NCBI RefSeq assembly: GCF_030272615.1
Contig: NC_081413.1
Span: forward strand, 20,187,285 to 20,251,284
Reading direction: 5' to 3'
Length of the DNA stretch: 64,000 bases
DNA from: Cryptomeria japonica
Lineage: Eukaryota > Streptophyta > Pinopsida > Cupressales > Cupressaceae
Shown piece by piece: positions 15,371 through 26,930 of the stretch; position 1 is the stretch's first letter; every line of letters starts with the position of its first letter. Under the pieces are notes generated by a model. It saw only the letters and a list, made by a program, of their open reading frames with translations, had not been told where the DNA came from and ran no database searches. The position numbers and the translations under genes were made by a program.

Positions 15371-18116
15371 ATGGATTTTTGTTATATCTATATTTTTTTT
15401 TGTAGTTTTTTCTAACCTTATATTGCTGTTTTGCAAAACAATTTGGAGAATAACCTTGTGCAGCTAGGGTTTTGGACACAAAAACAAGATCTTGGAGAGA
15501 TTTGATTTGATCTCACAAATGGATTGGATTTTTTGTACCCAGTTTTGTTGGAAGGTTAAGAATAGTATCAAGAGATTTCAATCAAAATTTTAGATCTTTT
15601 GGAGCATATTTGAATTTTTTAATGATTTTTTCATGAATTTTCATTAAAAATTAATTTTGAGAGTAAATGAGCAAATGTTTTGGATTTTCTTATATTGTTG
15701 GAAAGATCTCTGATTTATACATAGGATCTGTTTTCTTTGTGATTTTAAATTTGATGCAAAATATTTCCTAAAAAATCCAATCTTTAAAAATTAAGGTTTT
15801 TCATTATTTTGATCAGATCTCACAAACTGCTTTGAATTTTGGCATAAAATTTTTGTTTCAGGTCAAGAAACGTATCAGACATGTTCAGTAAAAAAATCAT
15901 ATTTTTGGAAGCATATTTGAATTTTCTATGAATTCTTTATGCATTTTCATAAAATAAATTAATTTTGAGAGCAAATGAGCGAATTTTTTAGAATTGTTTA
16001 TAGTTTTGGAAAGTTCTCATAATTATACATAGGATTTGTTCTTTGTGATTTTAATTTTGATGCAAAATAATTCCTAAAACATCGGATCTTTAAAAATTAG
16101 GGGTTAACATTATTTTGCTCATATCTCACAAACTACTTAAAATTTTTGTAGGCTTTTTTTTATGTAGGTGTGGAATTCTGTCGAGAGTTTCCAATAAAAA
16201 CATTCAGTTTTTTTTGGATCAATGCTACATTTTCTATGATTTTTCATTAAAAATTAAGTTTTGGAGCAAATTAGAAACTTTTTTGGATTTTCTTACATTT
16301 CTGGAAATGTCTTGAAATTTTACAGGTGGTATGTTTTTTATGATGCAAAGTAACTCATAGAAAATTAGATCTTTGAATCTATCAAAAAAATGTCTTGTCA
16401 AAGGCCCCTATTTCACAAAGTCTTTTGGATCTAAACTTTACCTAACTTGTGTGCTTGCAGGAGGGGTATTATTGCAAAACTACTAACAAATCTTTGTTGC
16501 AGAAATTTTGGCAAGGGTTTTCTTTTGATCTTCATTGTGTGCCTTATTTTCATAGATTACCAAACACTTCAATTGGTGCACTAAAATTGAACCAGTGTCT
16601 TTTGTGTCTTGAGCAATAGGCTCTTTTTGTTTAATCTCTAGAGGGCCTGTCTCCCCGTGTTGTCATTAGGACTACTAGCGAGGAGAGAATGACCCAAGTG
16701 GTAGCGAGGAAAACCCACCTCTTCCGAACCACTATAAATAACTATATCCATGGTAAAAGCCATGGATAACGTGTGCTGATTAGTTCATACCGACACTATG
16801 TCTTCCCATAAACCCGTTTGTTCAAATTTATTTGATCATTTATAGGGCGTAACCCCTACTAACTGGGAGCCTTCTATATTTACAGATCTGAAAGTGCCAC
16901 ATGTATGGCCACACGAGCGGATGCCCTTACTAGCACCATTTTTGTTTTAGAAAGCCAAAATCCTTCTAGTTGTTGGGGCAGGAGATCGGACCTCTGGAGC
17001 GGCCCATACACATACGATTCGTAGTAGAGATACAAATTTTGCCATGAGGAGTTTTTGTGGGGACTGATGCTTGTCTACCCTGGAGAAGTGAGTGCTGAGG
17101 GTGGAGCCAGTGGGGTCAAGCATCTAAGTATCCGCTCTGAATAGCGTAGCCTTGGGGGAAACCCCATGTGGGATCAACAACTATTGTCCTGGCCAACCAT
17201 ATGAATTGTGCTTGTCTTCTTTTAGACATTCAAACATTCAAGATCAAACATCAAAACATTGTGTCTTCAAGTGTATGCAAAACATTTATACATCAAACAA
17301 CACACTTTTCTTTGAGAAATTTTGAGTCCAAACACTTGCAAACATTGTGTCCTCTTGTCATGAAAAACAGTAAAAACAAAATTCAGATTCGGTCACAACA
17401 ACAACTTTACAAAATTGGAAAAATTGCACTCAGTTTCTGGTAACGTGTCTGTGAAGTGTTTAAACATGTCTATGTCATTTAACCGCATCTGTGCAGGACA
17501 GAAATGTGTTTGTGCCATCTTAAGCAAAACTGCATTCACAAAATCTCAGAAATGCATCTGTGTAGTGTTCAAAAATGTTTGTGTCAAGAAACCACGTCTG
17601 TGAAGTATACATGCACGTCTATGTGTAGCATTGAGAAAAACTTACAGTCCAGCAAACAAGAGCAATTAGTTTCAGAATTATTGAGCTTCCTAGGTTATTT
17701 CTTTGGGTTTTCATCTAGCATTCAGCCTATTTTTGGGTCTCACAAAGTCCATCATTTCTTTACATCTTGCATTACATTCACATTTGTCTAAACTTGAGTC
17801 GAAAGGTCACTTTCTTGTCCTCATCTTGCTTTGTCAACACACTACATGCAACAACATTTTGCTAAGTGGTCCCTCATCAAGGTCTATCACCTTTGGGTCT
17901 CATTTGGTCTTACTTAGAGTTGAGGTCAACTTATCTCATCAAGAGAAACTATCATCTCTTTGGAAGCCACACCTACTCTACTACATACATACTTGGTCTT
18001 ACACTTTGGACATTGCAAGTACACCTCAGAATCATTTACATTCCATCCAAACTCTTGGTCTCCCATACTCTTTCCATTTTCATCTAGTCTCACACATCTT
18101 GGTCAAGACCTAGTTC
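15371..18116 (+). other. Leader of the Tat-like element with a degenerate ~305-bp triple repeat
   Basis: No conserved protein motif is seen. Between about 15540 and 16390 a unit recurs three times at a spacing of about 305 bases. Its landmarks are GCATATTTGAATTTT, a TTTCAT(A/T)AAA region, GAGCAAAT, TTATACATAGGAT and GATCTTTAAAAATTA. The third copy is the most diverged. The stretch 16620-17200 is less AT-rich and non-repetitive. Frames of 60-140 codons at 17168-18113 resemble leader sequence rather than genes. Confidence 0.55.
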
Positions 18117-20420
18117 ATGGTTGAAACCCATTCCCAAAAATCTAGGAGAGAAGCTAAAGAGGCTCAAGAGTCCGCAAACATGAGTGCCTATGAGTATGAC
18201 AATGATATCTTCTTCAATTCAGATCATACCACATTACTTGACATGGACGCTTATAGAAACATTCAAAATGTTGAGAACATGGATAACACAAACAACAATG
18301 ATACACACAATGGCAATATGGATAAATTTTCCATACATTCAGTAGAAGTGGAAGACTCCATTATGGATCCCCATTTTAAACGATTGGTTGAGGAAATAAT
18401 GAGGAGAGATAGACAATATTTTCTACAAGTAATGGCACAAAGTGGAGCCAGGATTCCTCATGATTTTGACATGTCTCAAATAATGAAACATCAACCTTTG
18501 CAAGAACCTCAACTCAAGATGGATCAGAGGATGCCTAATAGTGGATGTAATAGAGGACCACATTTTGTTCCTGAATCTCCATCATCTTTATTTCAAAAAC
18601 CTGAGGTCCCACATACACATGGTCAAGCTTATGATACTCACCTTCGTGGACCATTATGAAAGTCTTATGTAGAAAAATATACTCAATCACATACCAATAC
18701 TAAGGACCAACCACCAAAGCAATTGGATATCCAAAGGCATGTTCAAAATTTGGACACAAGGAAACCTTTCATCAAATTTGGGGGCAACACACTAGAACAA
18801 ACTCATGACATGCCTGTAGAGTATGGTATACATGGACAAAACAAATATTCCATTCCTCATCATGACTCTATACCAAATGGTCCCTATACACAACATCACT
18901 ATAGACCTCCTCCATATGAACATGTATATGATCAATATCATCCATATATGCAGTATGCTCCTCCTCCACCTAGTGGCTCAGGCATGGGATATGGTCCAAG
19001 AAGTCGGTCTCCACCTAAGAACAATTTGGAACAGCAAATAAGGGATTTACAAAAGAAAATGGAGGACATAAATACACCAAAGCCAACTTACACAATGAGA
19101 GATATATGTCCATATTCATTTGACAAAATCATTCTAGTGCCTCATTTTCCTACACACTCGTAACACCTAAGTTTGATAAGTACAGAGGCAAAGGAGACCC
19201 TAAGGCACATATAAGATAGTTTTTTATGGCTTGCATTGAGGTAGCAGCATAAGAGACATATTTGATGAGATTATTCCCACAAAGCTTAGGTGATCAAGCT
19301 ATGGAATGGTTCTCCCAATTTCCACCTGGATTTAAGTCTTGGAGTGATCCAATGGAAGCTTTCATACAACATTTCTCATACAACATAGAGATAGACATAC
19401 TAGTGACCACTTTGTGCAACACCAAGCAAAAGGATAGGGAATCATTTTAATCATTCTTACAAAGATGGAAGAATTTAGCCAGCAGATGCTCTTGTGAAAT
19501 TCCACAAAAACAAATGGTAGAGATGTTCACACATAATGTTAACAAAGACATTGGTTATGACTTGAGAAAAGCTTGTTTTTCCACCTTCAAGGACGTCATT
19601 GAAAAAGGCTTAGCAATAGAGGAAGGTCCTAATTGAACAAGGAGTAATTAAGATATTAAAAAAAAACAAAGAGGACTTTAAAGGAAAAGACAAACCACAA
19701 TTTTGGAACAAAAACAAAAACATAGTAAACGATGGCATTATCGATGCTAACACAGTGAGGCCTAAAATCATTTTTTTTGGATCAAGTTCTACAAACAACC
19801 AAGTGAATACTCAAACAACTTCAAAACCACAAAGAAAATATACCTCATTGGGAGAACCACTTGAGTGAACTTTCAAGAAGCTAGTGGCAAACATAATAAC
19901 AATTCCAGATAATCCTCCATATGAGCCAAAGGTTAAACCAAATTGGTGGAACAACGATGAGTACTATGAATATCACAAGAGCAAGGGACATAAAATAGGA
20001 AATTGTCATCGTTTGAAGAACATTATACAAGATCTTATTGATAGAGGTGGCATTGAGATCAATGGACACTCATCCAATCAGGAGCATGAAATGTTTAAGG
20101 AACCATTCCCTAAACACGACAAGGGAAAAGACAAAGCCACAAATGAGCAAACCAACTATACTAGAGTGTCCTATAACTATGATTCAACTATCAATCACAT
20201 TTCGATGGACAATTATGTCTCTACCATTATCATCAAGGACAAAACGCCTAAAAATTCTACCCAAAGACCTAAAGTTGTCCTAAAAGGAATTGGATCTTCT
20301 TCTGAACCTACCTCTGAATGTAATGTTAAAACTCGACAAGGTAAGGTCACTTTGCAAGGTTCTCTAGCTAAAACCACCGCTTCCTCATCAACCAAGCTTG
20401 AGTATGATCTGGTAGAATAA
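18117..20420 (+). pseudogene. Ty3/gypsy gag, broken
   Basis: Gag forms the particle that packages retrotransposon RNA. The first ATG, in MVETHSQKSRREAK, opens a polar N-terminus and a proline/tyrosine-rich linker (18723-19160). The capsid-like core reads LMRLFPQSLGDQAMEWFSQF then PPGFKSW (19262-19345) and continues with FLQRWKNLASRCSCEIPQ. A degenerate zinc-knuckle segment has YYEYHKSKGHKIGNCHRLK, in which the first cysteine is Tyr, followed by IIQDLIDRGGIEIN (19960-20060). It is broken by stops near 18657, 19215, 19251, 19449, 19635 and 19864 and by a frameshift at about 19160. The linker and the GHxxxNCxxLKNxIQDLI pattern are typical of Tat gag. Confidence 0.85.
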
Positions 20421-20639
20421 TTAGGTAAGACACCCATGCTTATCTCCATCCTTGAGCTCTTACGCATATCCCTCACACATAAAGCCACTCTTGACACAAC
20501 TTTGAGAGACACTACTGTCCCACTGATCTAAATGTGGACCAGTTTCAAGCCATGGTGGGATACCTTTCCGTTCCATATTCTCTCACATTCACTAAAGCTG
20601 ACGATGCCTCTATAAGCCAACCTCATAATGCATCTCTAC

Positions 20640-21640
20640 ACATTGAAGCCTTCCTACACAAACATCAAATAAAATGAGTCCTGATAGATGGAGGAGCCGG
20701 TCTCAATATATGTACTTTGAACACAATAATACAATCGGGATATTCTGATAAAGCTGTGAATGCTACAAACAAAATTACCATCAAGGAATATGATGACGAA
20801 GAGCATTCATCCAAAGGCACAATCACCTTACCTCTCAGAGTAGGCCCGGTTACAAAGGATGTGGTTTGTCAAGTCCTAGACCTCGATCTCACATACAACA
20901 TATTGCTAGGACATCCATGGATTCATGAGATGAGAGCAGTCCCATCTACATACCATCAATGCATTAAGTTTCCTCACAATGGAGTCAAAGTAACAGTTAA
21001 TGGTGATCCTAATCCATTTATATACTATAATAACTTGAAGCCAAAAGACGAGACAATAATTCCAATTAATAGAGAGGCTATCCCATCTTTTGCATATATT
21101 GACCCTGAATCATTAAAACCTTCAACATCAAAGAAAGGTGAGCTTAAAGGAAAATACCAGGACAAAGGCATGGGTGAATACACTCTAAATCAAACCATGT
21201 GCTTACAACAAGTTATGAGTTCACCAAAAGAATATGGACGACCACATCCTTCTAAACGGGTATCTATCATTACACTAAAATGGGATCCTACTATATTCCA
21301 AAAGTGGGGTTACATGGAAGAAGAAGACTTATACAAAATGCTTTACAAAGAACCTGAAGATGTTACACAAGATCACATCAAGATACTGTGTGAAAAATAT
21401 GGCAAAGGATTCAAGATTTTACAAAAGTTTGGGTATGATGGTAAAAGTTCTCTTGGCTTAGGAAAATAAGGTATCATTAAACCTTTGCAACCAGAATTGA
21501 CACTTAAAAATCAGTGCTCGAAACGGCTTGGTTTCATATCTTCCAGGGTAAACACTCGAAAGGTAGAAGAAGCATTAAAAATCAAGGATTCTGAAGATCA
21601 ACAAGAGAGCCACTATTCCACTGACTCTAATGAATGGGAA
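20640..21640 (+). pseudogene. Tat-type aspartic protease region with G-patch
   Basis: The protease cleaves the polyprotein. VLIDGGAGLNICTL (about 20678-20720) carries the active-site aspartate in a DGGAG setting, typical of Tat and related elements. The flap and strand region reads GTITLPLRVGPVTKDVVCQV and ILLGHPWIHEMRAVPSTYH with a KFPHNG turn (20810-20990). At about 21420-21480 a G-patch-like motif, KFGYDGKSSLGLGK(stop)GI, follows. G-patches bind nucleic acid or helicases and occur downstream of protease in several retroelements. In-frame stops fall near 20673, 21469 and 21640. Confidence 0.83.
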
Positions 21641-22318
21641 TGAGCTTTTAGACAAATCCTCTAGTGACTATGAACTCACTGAGACATTTAGAGAACCAAG
21701 TGAACCCACAAAAGGAGAGGAATTTCATATAAAATTCAAAATTGGTCAAGAAACAACCCCTGAGGATCCCACATAGTCTTTGTCTTTAGGTTGTAGGTCT
21801 AAATCACGATGGATGAGGACACCAATTCTGGAAGGTTCTTTTAGTGATGACAATTTGGACTCGTTCACGATTGATATAGATGAGGAGAATGCCAATGACA
21901 ACCTCGACAATTACCTTGCCATACCTGAATATAACTGTATCTGCACCCTAACACTTGTTGACTTCGAAAGAATTGAAGGCCTTCCCCTTGTTTACCACCA
22001 ACTTATTGACTGGGACCATGAAGGACCTGTACAATTCGACACATTCCAAAATGATGAAGCCTTTATTTACTATTTAGGCATACGAGAGGATCTTCCGCTT
22101 AGGGACTATAAGGTAGGATACACTATAGAACTCAACAACATGGCATATTTTGGTGAGGGTGTTGGGCCTTCTAGTCGCAAAAATGTAAAAATAAAAACAA
22201 ATCAAGGGTTTTGTGGTGAAAACCACATTTTGGCACTTTTTGACCCCAAAAAAGTAAAAAGAAAGTGTCGGTGTTGGAAATAAGCCACACCCGGACCGAC
22301 AATGGACTGGTCCAAGAG

Positions 22319-22389
22319 GGGCCAGTAGCTTAGTGGTAGAGCACTCCAGCAGTGATGGAAGGTCCTAGGTTCGAGTCCTAGCTGGTCCA
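22319..22389 (+). other. tRNA-like cloverleaf in TRIM LTR 1
   Basis: This 71-nt stretch folds by eye as a class I tRNA. The acceptor stem is GGGCCAG with CTGGTCC (one G-U). The D stem is GCTT/GAGC, the T stem CTAGG/CCTAG, and the T loop TTCGAGT. Box A-like TAGCTTAGTGGTAGAGC and box B-like GGTTCGAGTCC are intact. The anticodon arm is poor: a C-A mismatch in the stem, and C where U33 is expected. It is more likely a tRNA-derived pol III promoter or structure than a working tRNA. Confidence 0.8.
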
Positions 22390-22516
22390 TGTCTCAACAT
22401 TGTATCAGAGCCAAGTCTAGGCTAGGAACCCCAAGCACACGAGAGGTGTGGCTTAAGGGGGGATGTTGGTGTTGGAAATAAGCCACACTCGGACCGACGA
22501 TGGACTGGTCCAAGAG

Positions 22517-22587
22517 GGGCCAGTAGCTCAGTGGTAGAGCACTCCAGCAACGATGGAAGGTCCTAGGTTTGAGTCCTAGCTGGTCCA
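22517..22587 (+). other. tRNA-like cloverleaf in TRIM LTR 2
   Basis: Same layout as the copy in LTR 1, exactly 198 bases downstream. The D stem is now a perfect GCTC/GAGC, box A is TAGCTCAGTGGTAGAGC and the T loop is TTTGAGT. The anticodon loop is changed (GCAACGA), so the anticodon is not conserved while the promoter boxes are. Confidence 0.8.
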
Positions 22588-22714
22588 TGTCTCAACATGG
22601 TATCAGAGCCAGGTCCAGGCTAGGAGCCCCAAGCACACAAGAGGTGTGGCTTAAGGGGGGGTGTTGGTGTTGGAAATAAGCCACACTTGGACCGATGATA
22701 GACTAGTCCAAGAG

Positions 22715-22786
22715 GGGCAAGTAGCTCAGTGGTAGAGCACTCCAGCAGCATATGGAAGGTCCTAGGTTTGAGTCCTAGCTGGTCCA
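22715..22786 (+). other. tRNA-like cloverleaf in TRIM LTR 3
   Basis: Third copy, with one base inserted in the anticodon loop and the acceptor 5' strand changed to GGGCAAG, which breaks one pair. Box A and the T arm are kept (T loop TTTGAGT). Confidence 0.72.
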
Positions 22787-23043
22787 TGTCTCAATAGAAA
22801 TGACGTATCTGAGGGTGAAAACCTCTCTGAGGCATCCGAAGATGGAAGACTCGACATTCTCCCGGCATCATATGAAGAAAAATCATCTATGTTAGTAGAG
22901 GAGACCATCAAAACAAACATTGGTATGGAAGAGATTCCACATAACATATTCCTGACACAATCTCTGACAAAGAGAGAAAGACCGAAGTTCATAAGTTTCT
23001 TCACAAAGCAACAAATCAATTTTGCATGGTCATATGCTGATAT

Positions 23044-24340
23044 GTGTGGACTGGATCCGGACTTGGTAATGCATCATTTGACTTGATTAAACTAGGAGCA
23101 AAGCCAGTGAAACAAAAATTAAGAAAGATGCATCCACAAGTGGTATTATTAGTCAAGGCAGAGCTTGAAAAGTTGTTGGATGTCGGATTCATACGACCCA
23201 TTGATTATCCTGAATGGATCTCCAACTTGGTACCAATCAGTAAGCCAGACCGCAACATCAAAATATGCATGGATTTCAAAGACATTAACAAAGCTTGTCC
23301 TAAAGATGGCTTTCCCTTGCCAAACATCAATTTGATCGTAGACCTCACAACAGGTCATGCAATGTTATCTTTGATGGATGGATTCTTTGGCTACTATCAA
23401 ATAAAAATTGCATCCGAGGATTAGCACAAAACAACATTTACTTGTCCCTAAAGTACTTTCTACTGGAATGTCATGCCCTTCGGGCTAAAGAATGCAGGCG
23501 CTACATACCAACGAGCCATGAATACTATCTTTCATGATCTTATGCATTTAACTGTAGAAGATTATGTTGATGACCTCTTGGGAAAATCAATAGACAGGGA
23601 TACACATTTGGACATCCTTTCAGTCATTTTTGATTGGTAGGAAAAATACAAAGTAAGCCTAAATCCCAAGAAATGTGTCTTTGGAGTAACCTTTGGGAAG
23701 CTCCTAGTATTGATTGTTTCAAAGAGAGGAATTGAAACCGATCCTGCAAAAGTCAAGGTGATCTTAGAAATTCCACCACCAAGAAATATCAGTCAACTTC
23801 AATCTTTATAAGGAAGACTCCAGTCCATACGAAGATTCATAGAACAACTTGCAGATAAATGTCATCCTTTTCAGCACTTGCTACACAAAAGCATCAAATT
23901 CAAATAGGATGATAATTGTCAACAGGCTTTTCAGATACTCAAAGATTATCTTCTGAATCCACCAGTCTTGATGCCACCAGTCCCAACACAACCCCTGTTA
24001 CTCTACATATCAACTAGATCAACAACACCAGGGGCACTCTTAGCACAATAAGATGCTGAGGGCAAAGAAAAGGTAGTGTATTACATCAATCGTACTTTGG
24101 TTGGTTATGAGTTAAACTACACACCAATTGGGCGCGTGTGTCTCACTGTGGTTTTTGCTTCGCATAAATTACGATATTACATGCTAACTCATAAAACTAA
24201 GCTGGTCACAAGGATCGATCCATTGAAGTATCTTCTCAATAAGGCAACGCTTATTGGAAGACTAGCCAAATGGGTTATGCTATTGAGTGAATTTGACATT
24301 GAATATGTGGACAAAAAAGCAATAAAGGGATAAGCTATCA
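23044..24340 (+). pseudogene. Ty3/gypsy reverse transcriptase and RNase H, broken
   Basis: The reverse transcriptase copies the element RNA into DNA. Recognisable blocks are ELEKLLDVGFIRPIDYPEW and SNLVPISKPDRNIKICMDFK (23160-23280), NKACPKDGFPLPNI and MLSLMDGFFGYYQIKI (23290-23410), MPFGLKNAGATYQRAM (23472-23520), and the catalytic YVDD at 23563-23574. The connection and RNase H region follows, with LLYISTRSTTPGALLAQ and RKLRYYMLTHKTKL-type sequence (24000-24205, SHKLRYYML). At least eight in-frame stops interrupt the frame (about 23422, 23447, 23638, 23809, 23905, 24048, 24331 and 24346). Confidence 0.9.
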
Positions 24341-24429
24341 CAGATTAGTTAGCAGATGCACCCATGATAGATGATGCTCCTCTAACTTCAGAGTTTCCAA
24401 ATGAATCCATCTCGACAGTATCACACACG

Positions 24430-24810
24430 AAGCCTTGGCAATTGTACTTTGATGGCTCATACACACAACATGGTGCAAGAGCTGGAATTCTCTTTATCAC
24501 ACCTCAAGGGGGTTCCATTCCCAAATAATACGGATTGTCATTTCCTTGCACTAATAACATAGCAAAATATGAGGCATTAACAACTGGACTACGAATTGTA
24601 GTTCAATGGAAGATCTAGGAACTTCATGTTTTTGGGGACTCTGAACTTGTAATTCGTCAAGCAACTGATGACTACCAAACAAAGGATAAAAAATTAATGC
24701 CTTACAAGATGACTTTAAGCAACATTTCATGAAGTTAACTTTTGAGTGGATACCAAGAGAGAAGAATCGAGTCGCTTCTGCCATGTCTACTATTGCTTCA
24801 CTGATTGATC
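24430..24810 (+). pseudogene. Second, archaeal-type RNase H (aRH) of the Tat element
   Basis: A second RNase H follows the first, the hallmark of Tat-lineage Ty3 elements. WQLYFDGSYTQHGARAGILF (about 24437-24496) has the first catalytic aspartate, NNIAKYEALTTGLRI (about 24555) the glutamate, and VFGDSELVIRQATDDYQTKD (about 24629) the next aspartate. FEWIPREKNRVASAM (about 24738-24783) is the C-terminal part, in which the usual ADALA-type acidic site is degraded to ASAMS. Stops occur near 24526, 24617 and 24728. Confidence 0.85.
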
Positions 24811-25089
24811 TACCGTAGAATGAAACCCGCTATCAGTTCATGGTGGATAACCTTTTGGTTCCCTCATATGAGATCACTCCTACTGAGATGATATGTGTCA
24901 TTGGTCCCAATTCCTAGTTATATGGTTCAATTTTTACATACCTTCATAACAACACCCTTCCTCTTGACTTATCCAACAACCAAAGTCACACTTTCATTCG
25001 CCAATCTTCCCGATACGTCATTTTAGCCAATATCCTATATCGTCGAGGTCTAGATAGCACTCTTCTTAGATGTCTAGAAAGGGACGAAG

Positions 25090-26175
25090 CTCAGATTGCG
25101 TTATGCGAAGTTCATGAAGGAATATGTGGTCCACATTCTAGTGGTCCTACCTTAGCCAAGAAGCTCATCAAGACTGGATATTACTAGCCCAGTATGGAAA
25201 AAGATTCATATCAGTTTGTCAAGAAATGTAAGCAATGTCAAATTCATGGAGACCTTATTCATGCACCAACACACAAGCTTCAACTGATTGCAACTCCTTG
25301 GCCCTTTTGTCAGTGGGGACTCGATCTCATAGGCAAGATTCACCCTCCTTCCTCCAATGGCCACAAATTCATTATCACTACCATAGAGTATTTTACAAAA
25401 TGGATTGAAGCCGTGCCTCTTACACAAGTCACTGGAAAACAGATTGCTACATTCATTCTCAACTATATCATTTGCTGGTACGGTATTCCTCTTTCCATCA
25501 TCACTAATAATGAACATCCCTTCAAAAACCAAGATGTTTGTGAACTTAGTGATAGCTTCCATATTAACCATCATTTCTCCACTCCCTGTTATCCCCAAGG
25601 TAATGGTCAAGTTGAGACGTCTAATAAAACTATTCTTAAAATCCTCAAAAAGACAGTCAATGACATTGGCCGAAATTGGCATATCCAACTTAATCCCGTA
25701 CTTTAGGCTTATCACACAAGTGTTCACACACCTACATGATCCACACCTTATTCACTTGTCTATGGCACTGAAGCTATCTTTCCCATTGAGGTCGAGCTAC
25801 CATCTTTATGAGTCTCTTTGCAAAACATTATCAATGATGAAGACTACAGGGTCTCTTGCTTACAAGAACTAGAACTATTGGATGAATGAAGACAAACTTC
25901 TTTTAATCATCTCAAGGCTTATCAACAACGAATGAGTCACAGTTACAATCACAAGGTAAAACCTTGCACATTTGAGGTAGGTGACTTAGTTCTCAAAGAA
26001 AATCCTAAAAATTAGCAAGACAGAGAGAAGAAGGGAAAGTTCAAACCAAATTGGCTTGGTCCTTACATCATCACAATAGCCTATGGGTTTGGTGCATATC
26101 ATCTCTCAACCCCAGAGGGCGAACCTTTGGAGGATCCTATCAACAACATGCACCTTCGTAGGTTTTACACATAGC
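25090..26175 (+). pseudogene. Ty3/gypsy integrase, broken, one catalytic Asp changed to Asn
   Basis: The zinc-binding N-terminus is visible in VKKCKQCQIHGD (25215-25250). The catalytic core has WGLDLIGKIHPPSSNGHKF (first Asp at 25323), YFTKWIEAVPL, then IITNNEHPFKN, where family members have TDNG: the second catalytic Asp is Asn at 25506. The Glu is kept in GNGQVETSNK (25614). The C-terminus reads YGTEAIFPIEVELPSL, VKPCTFEVGDLVLKENPKN and KFKPNWLGPYIITIAYG, ending near 26173. Stops fall at about 25184, 25705, 25808, 25888 and 26014. The Asn substitution alone should abolish activity. Confidence 0.9.
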
Positions 26176-26930
26176 TCTTACGAATATCCTAATATAAAAA
26201 AATTATCAAAAATACAAAAAAATTAAAAAATATCAAAAATCTAAAAAAAAAAAAAATCCCCAAAATCCCCAAAAGGTAAACTAAAAAACAAATCCGTCCA
26301 ATGGTGAAAACCACTTCAATGGTGCCTTGGGAAAGTACCATGGTGAAAACTGGGTCACTGGCACCATGTGTAGAGACATTGCTCCTCCCTCCTTCAGGAT
26401 TTCATTTCATCCTTTCACTTTGCACACACTCACAACCTATCCATTCATAATAAACTTACCCATTCTCATCAATGCTTGTTATTGATCTACCTAAGATTGA
26501 TTTTCCATTCATAATACTCCCTCCTTTTCACAACCTTTCCATCTATAATAACTCAACTCTTATCTATGGCTAAGGCGAATCCTAAGTCTAGTGATGGGTG
26601 TGGAACTAAGAGCATCACATGTTCCGAGGAGTACAGTTTCTTCGAGCTTTCTTCAGTCTATCTGTGCACAATTCACAATAAAGCAACAATTGCATCACAA
26701 ATCTGCAATAAAGTTTCATCTTCTTCGCAATAAAGTATTAGTTTCATGGATTCAGTTATTTTTAGATGAGACACAACAACAATGGGCTTCGACAAATCAA
26801 ATCTTTCAACAGACTCAGACAATATTATGGTTCAGTGCTATCTATCCTTTTGTGAAAGTAAACATTGTGAGCACAATCAAATAGACTTATACAAGTGACA
26901 AGAGACACTAAAATTGAGGACTACAGTGGA
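26176..26930 (+). other. 3' untranslated region after integrase
   Basis: No gene is seen. An A-rich stretch lies at 26185-26290, followed by short repeats of the phrase ATGGTGAAAAC (26302 and 26340). The last bases, GAGGACTACAGTGGA, lie directly before an LTR-like start at 26931 and could serve as a polypurine-type primer. Confidence 0.45.

Larger units (their letters stand above)
22266..22796 (+). mobile_element. Tandem TRIM: LTR-internal-LTR-internal-LTR, with tRNA-like sequence in each LTR
   Basis: Three LTRs, 22266-22399, 22464-22597 and 22662-22796, are each 134-135 bp and start TGT(C/T)GGTGTTGG. The first two end CTCAACA and the third CTCAATA. The two internal segments are only 64 bp. 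Each begins with a tRNA-iMet primer site (TTGTATCAGAGCC at 22400, TGGTATCAGAGCC at 22598) and ends with a purine tract (CTTAAGGGGGG). The unit length is 198 bp. The flanks GAAAG (22261-22265) and GAAAT (22797-22801) form a 4/5 target-site duplication, and removing the element rejoins the gypsy pol frame. There is no coding capacity. The PPT and LTR start (TTAAGGGGGG, then TGTTGGTGT) are shared with the copia element at 33522, a possible relative. Confidence 0.92.
21780..23060 (+). pseudogene. Pol linker between G-patch and reverse transcriptase, split by the TRIM
   Basis: An acidic linker, starting near 21780 and containing DNLDNYLAIPEYNCICTL and FERIEGLPLVYHQLIDWDHE (to 22265), resumes after the TRIM at 22797 with NDVSEGENLSEASEDGRLD and SLTKRERPKFISFF (to about 23060). 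One copy of the duplicated target, GAAAT, restores frame continuity across the insertion. The function of this linker is not known. It precedes the reverse transcriptase in Tat-type polyproteins. Confidence 0.7.

Noticed and set aside
22319-22786. Three functional tRNA genes
   Set aside because: The anticodon stem has a mismatch, position 33 is not U, the anticodon differs in each copy, and they lie inside TRIM LTRs with no TTTT terminator.
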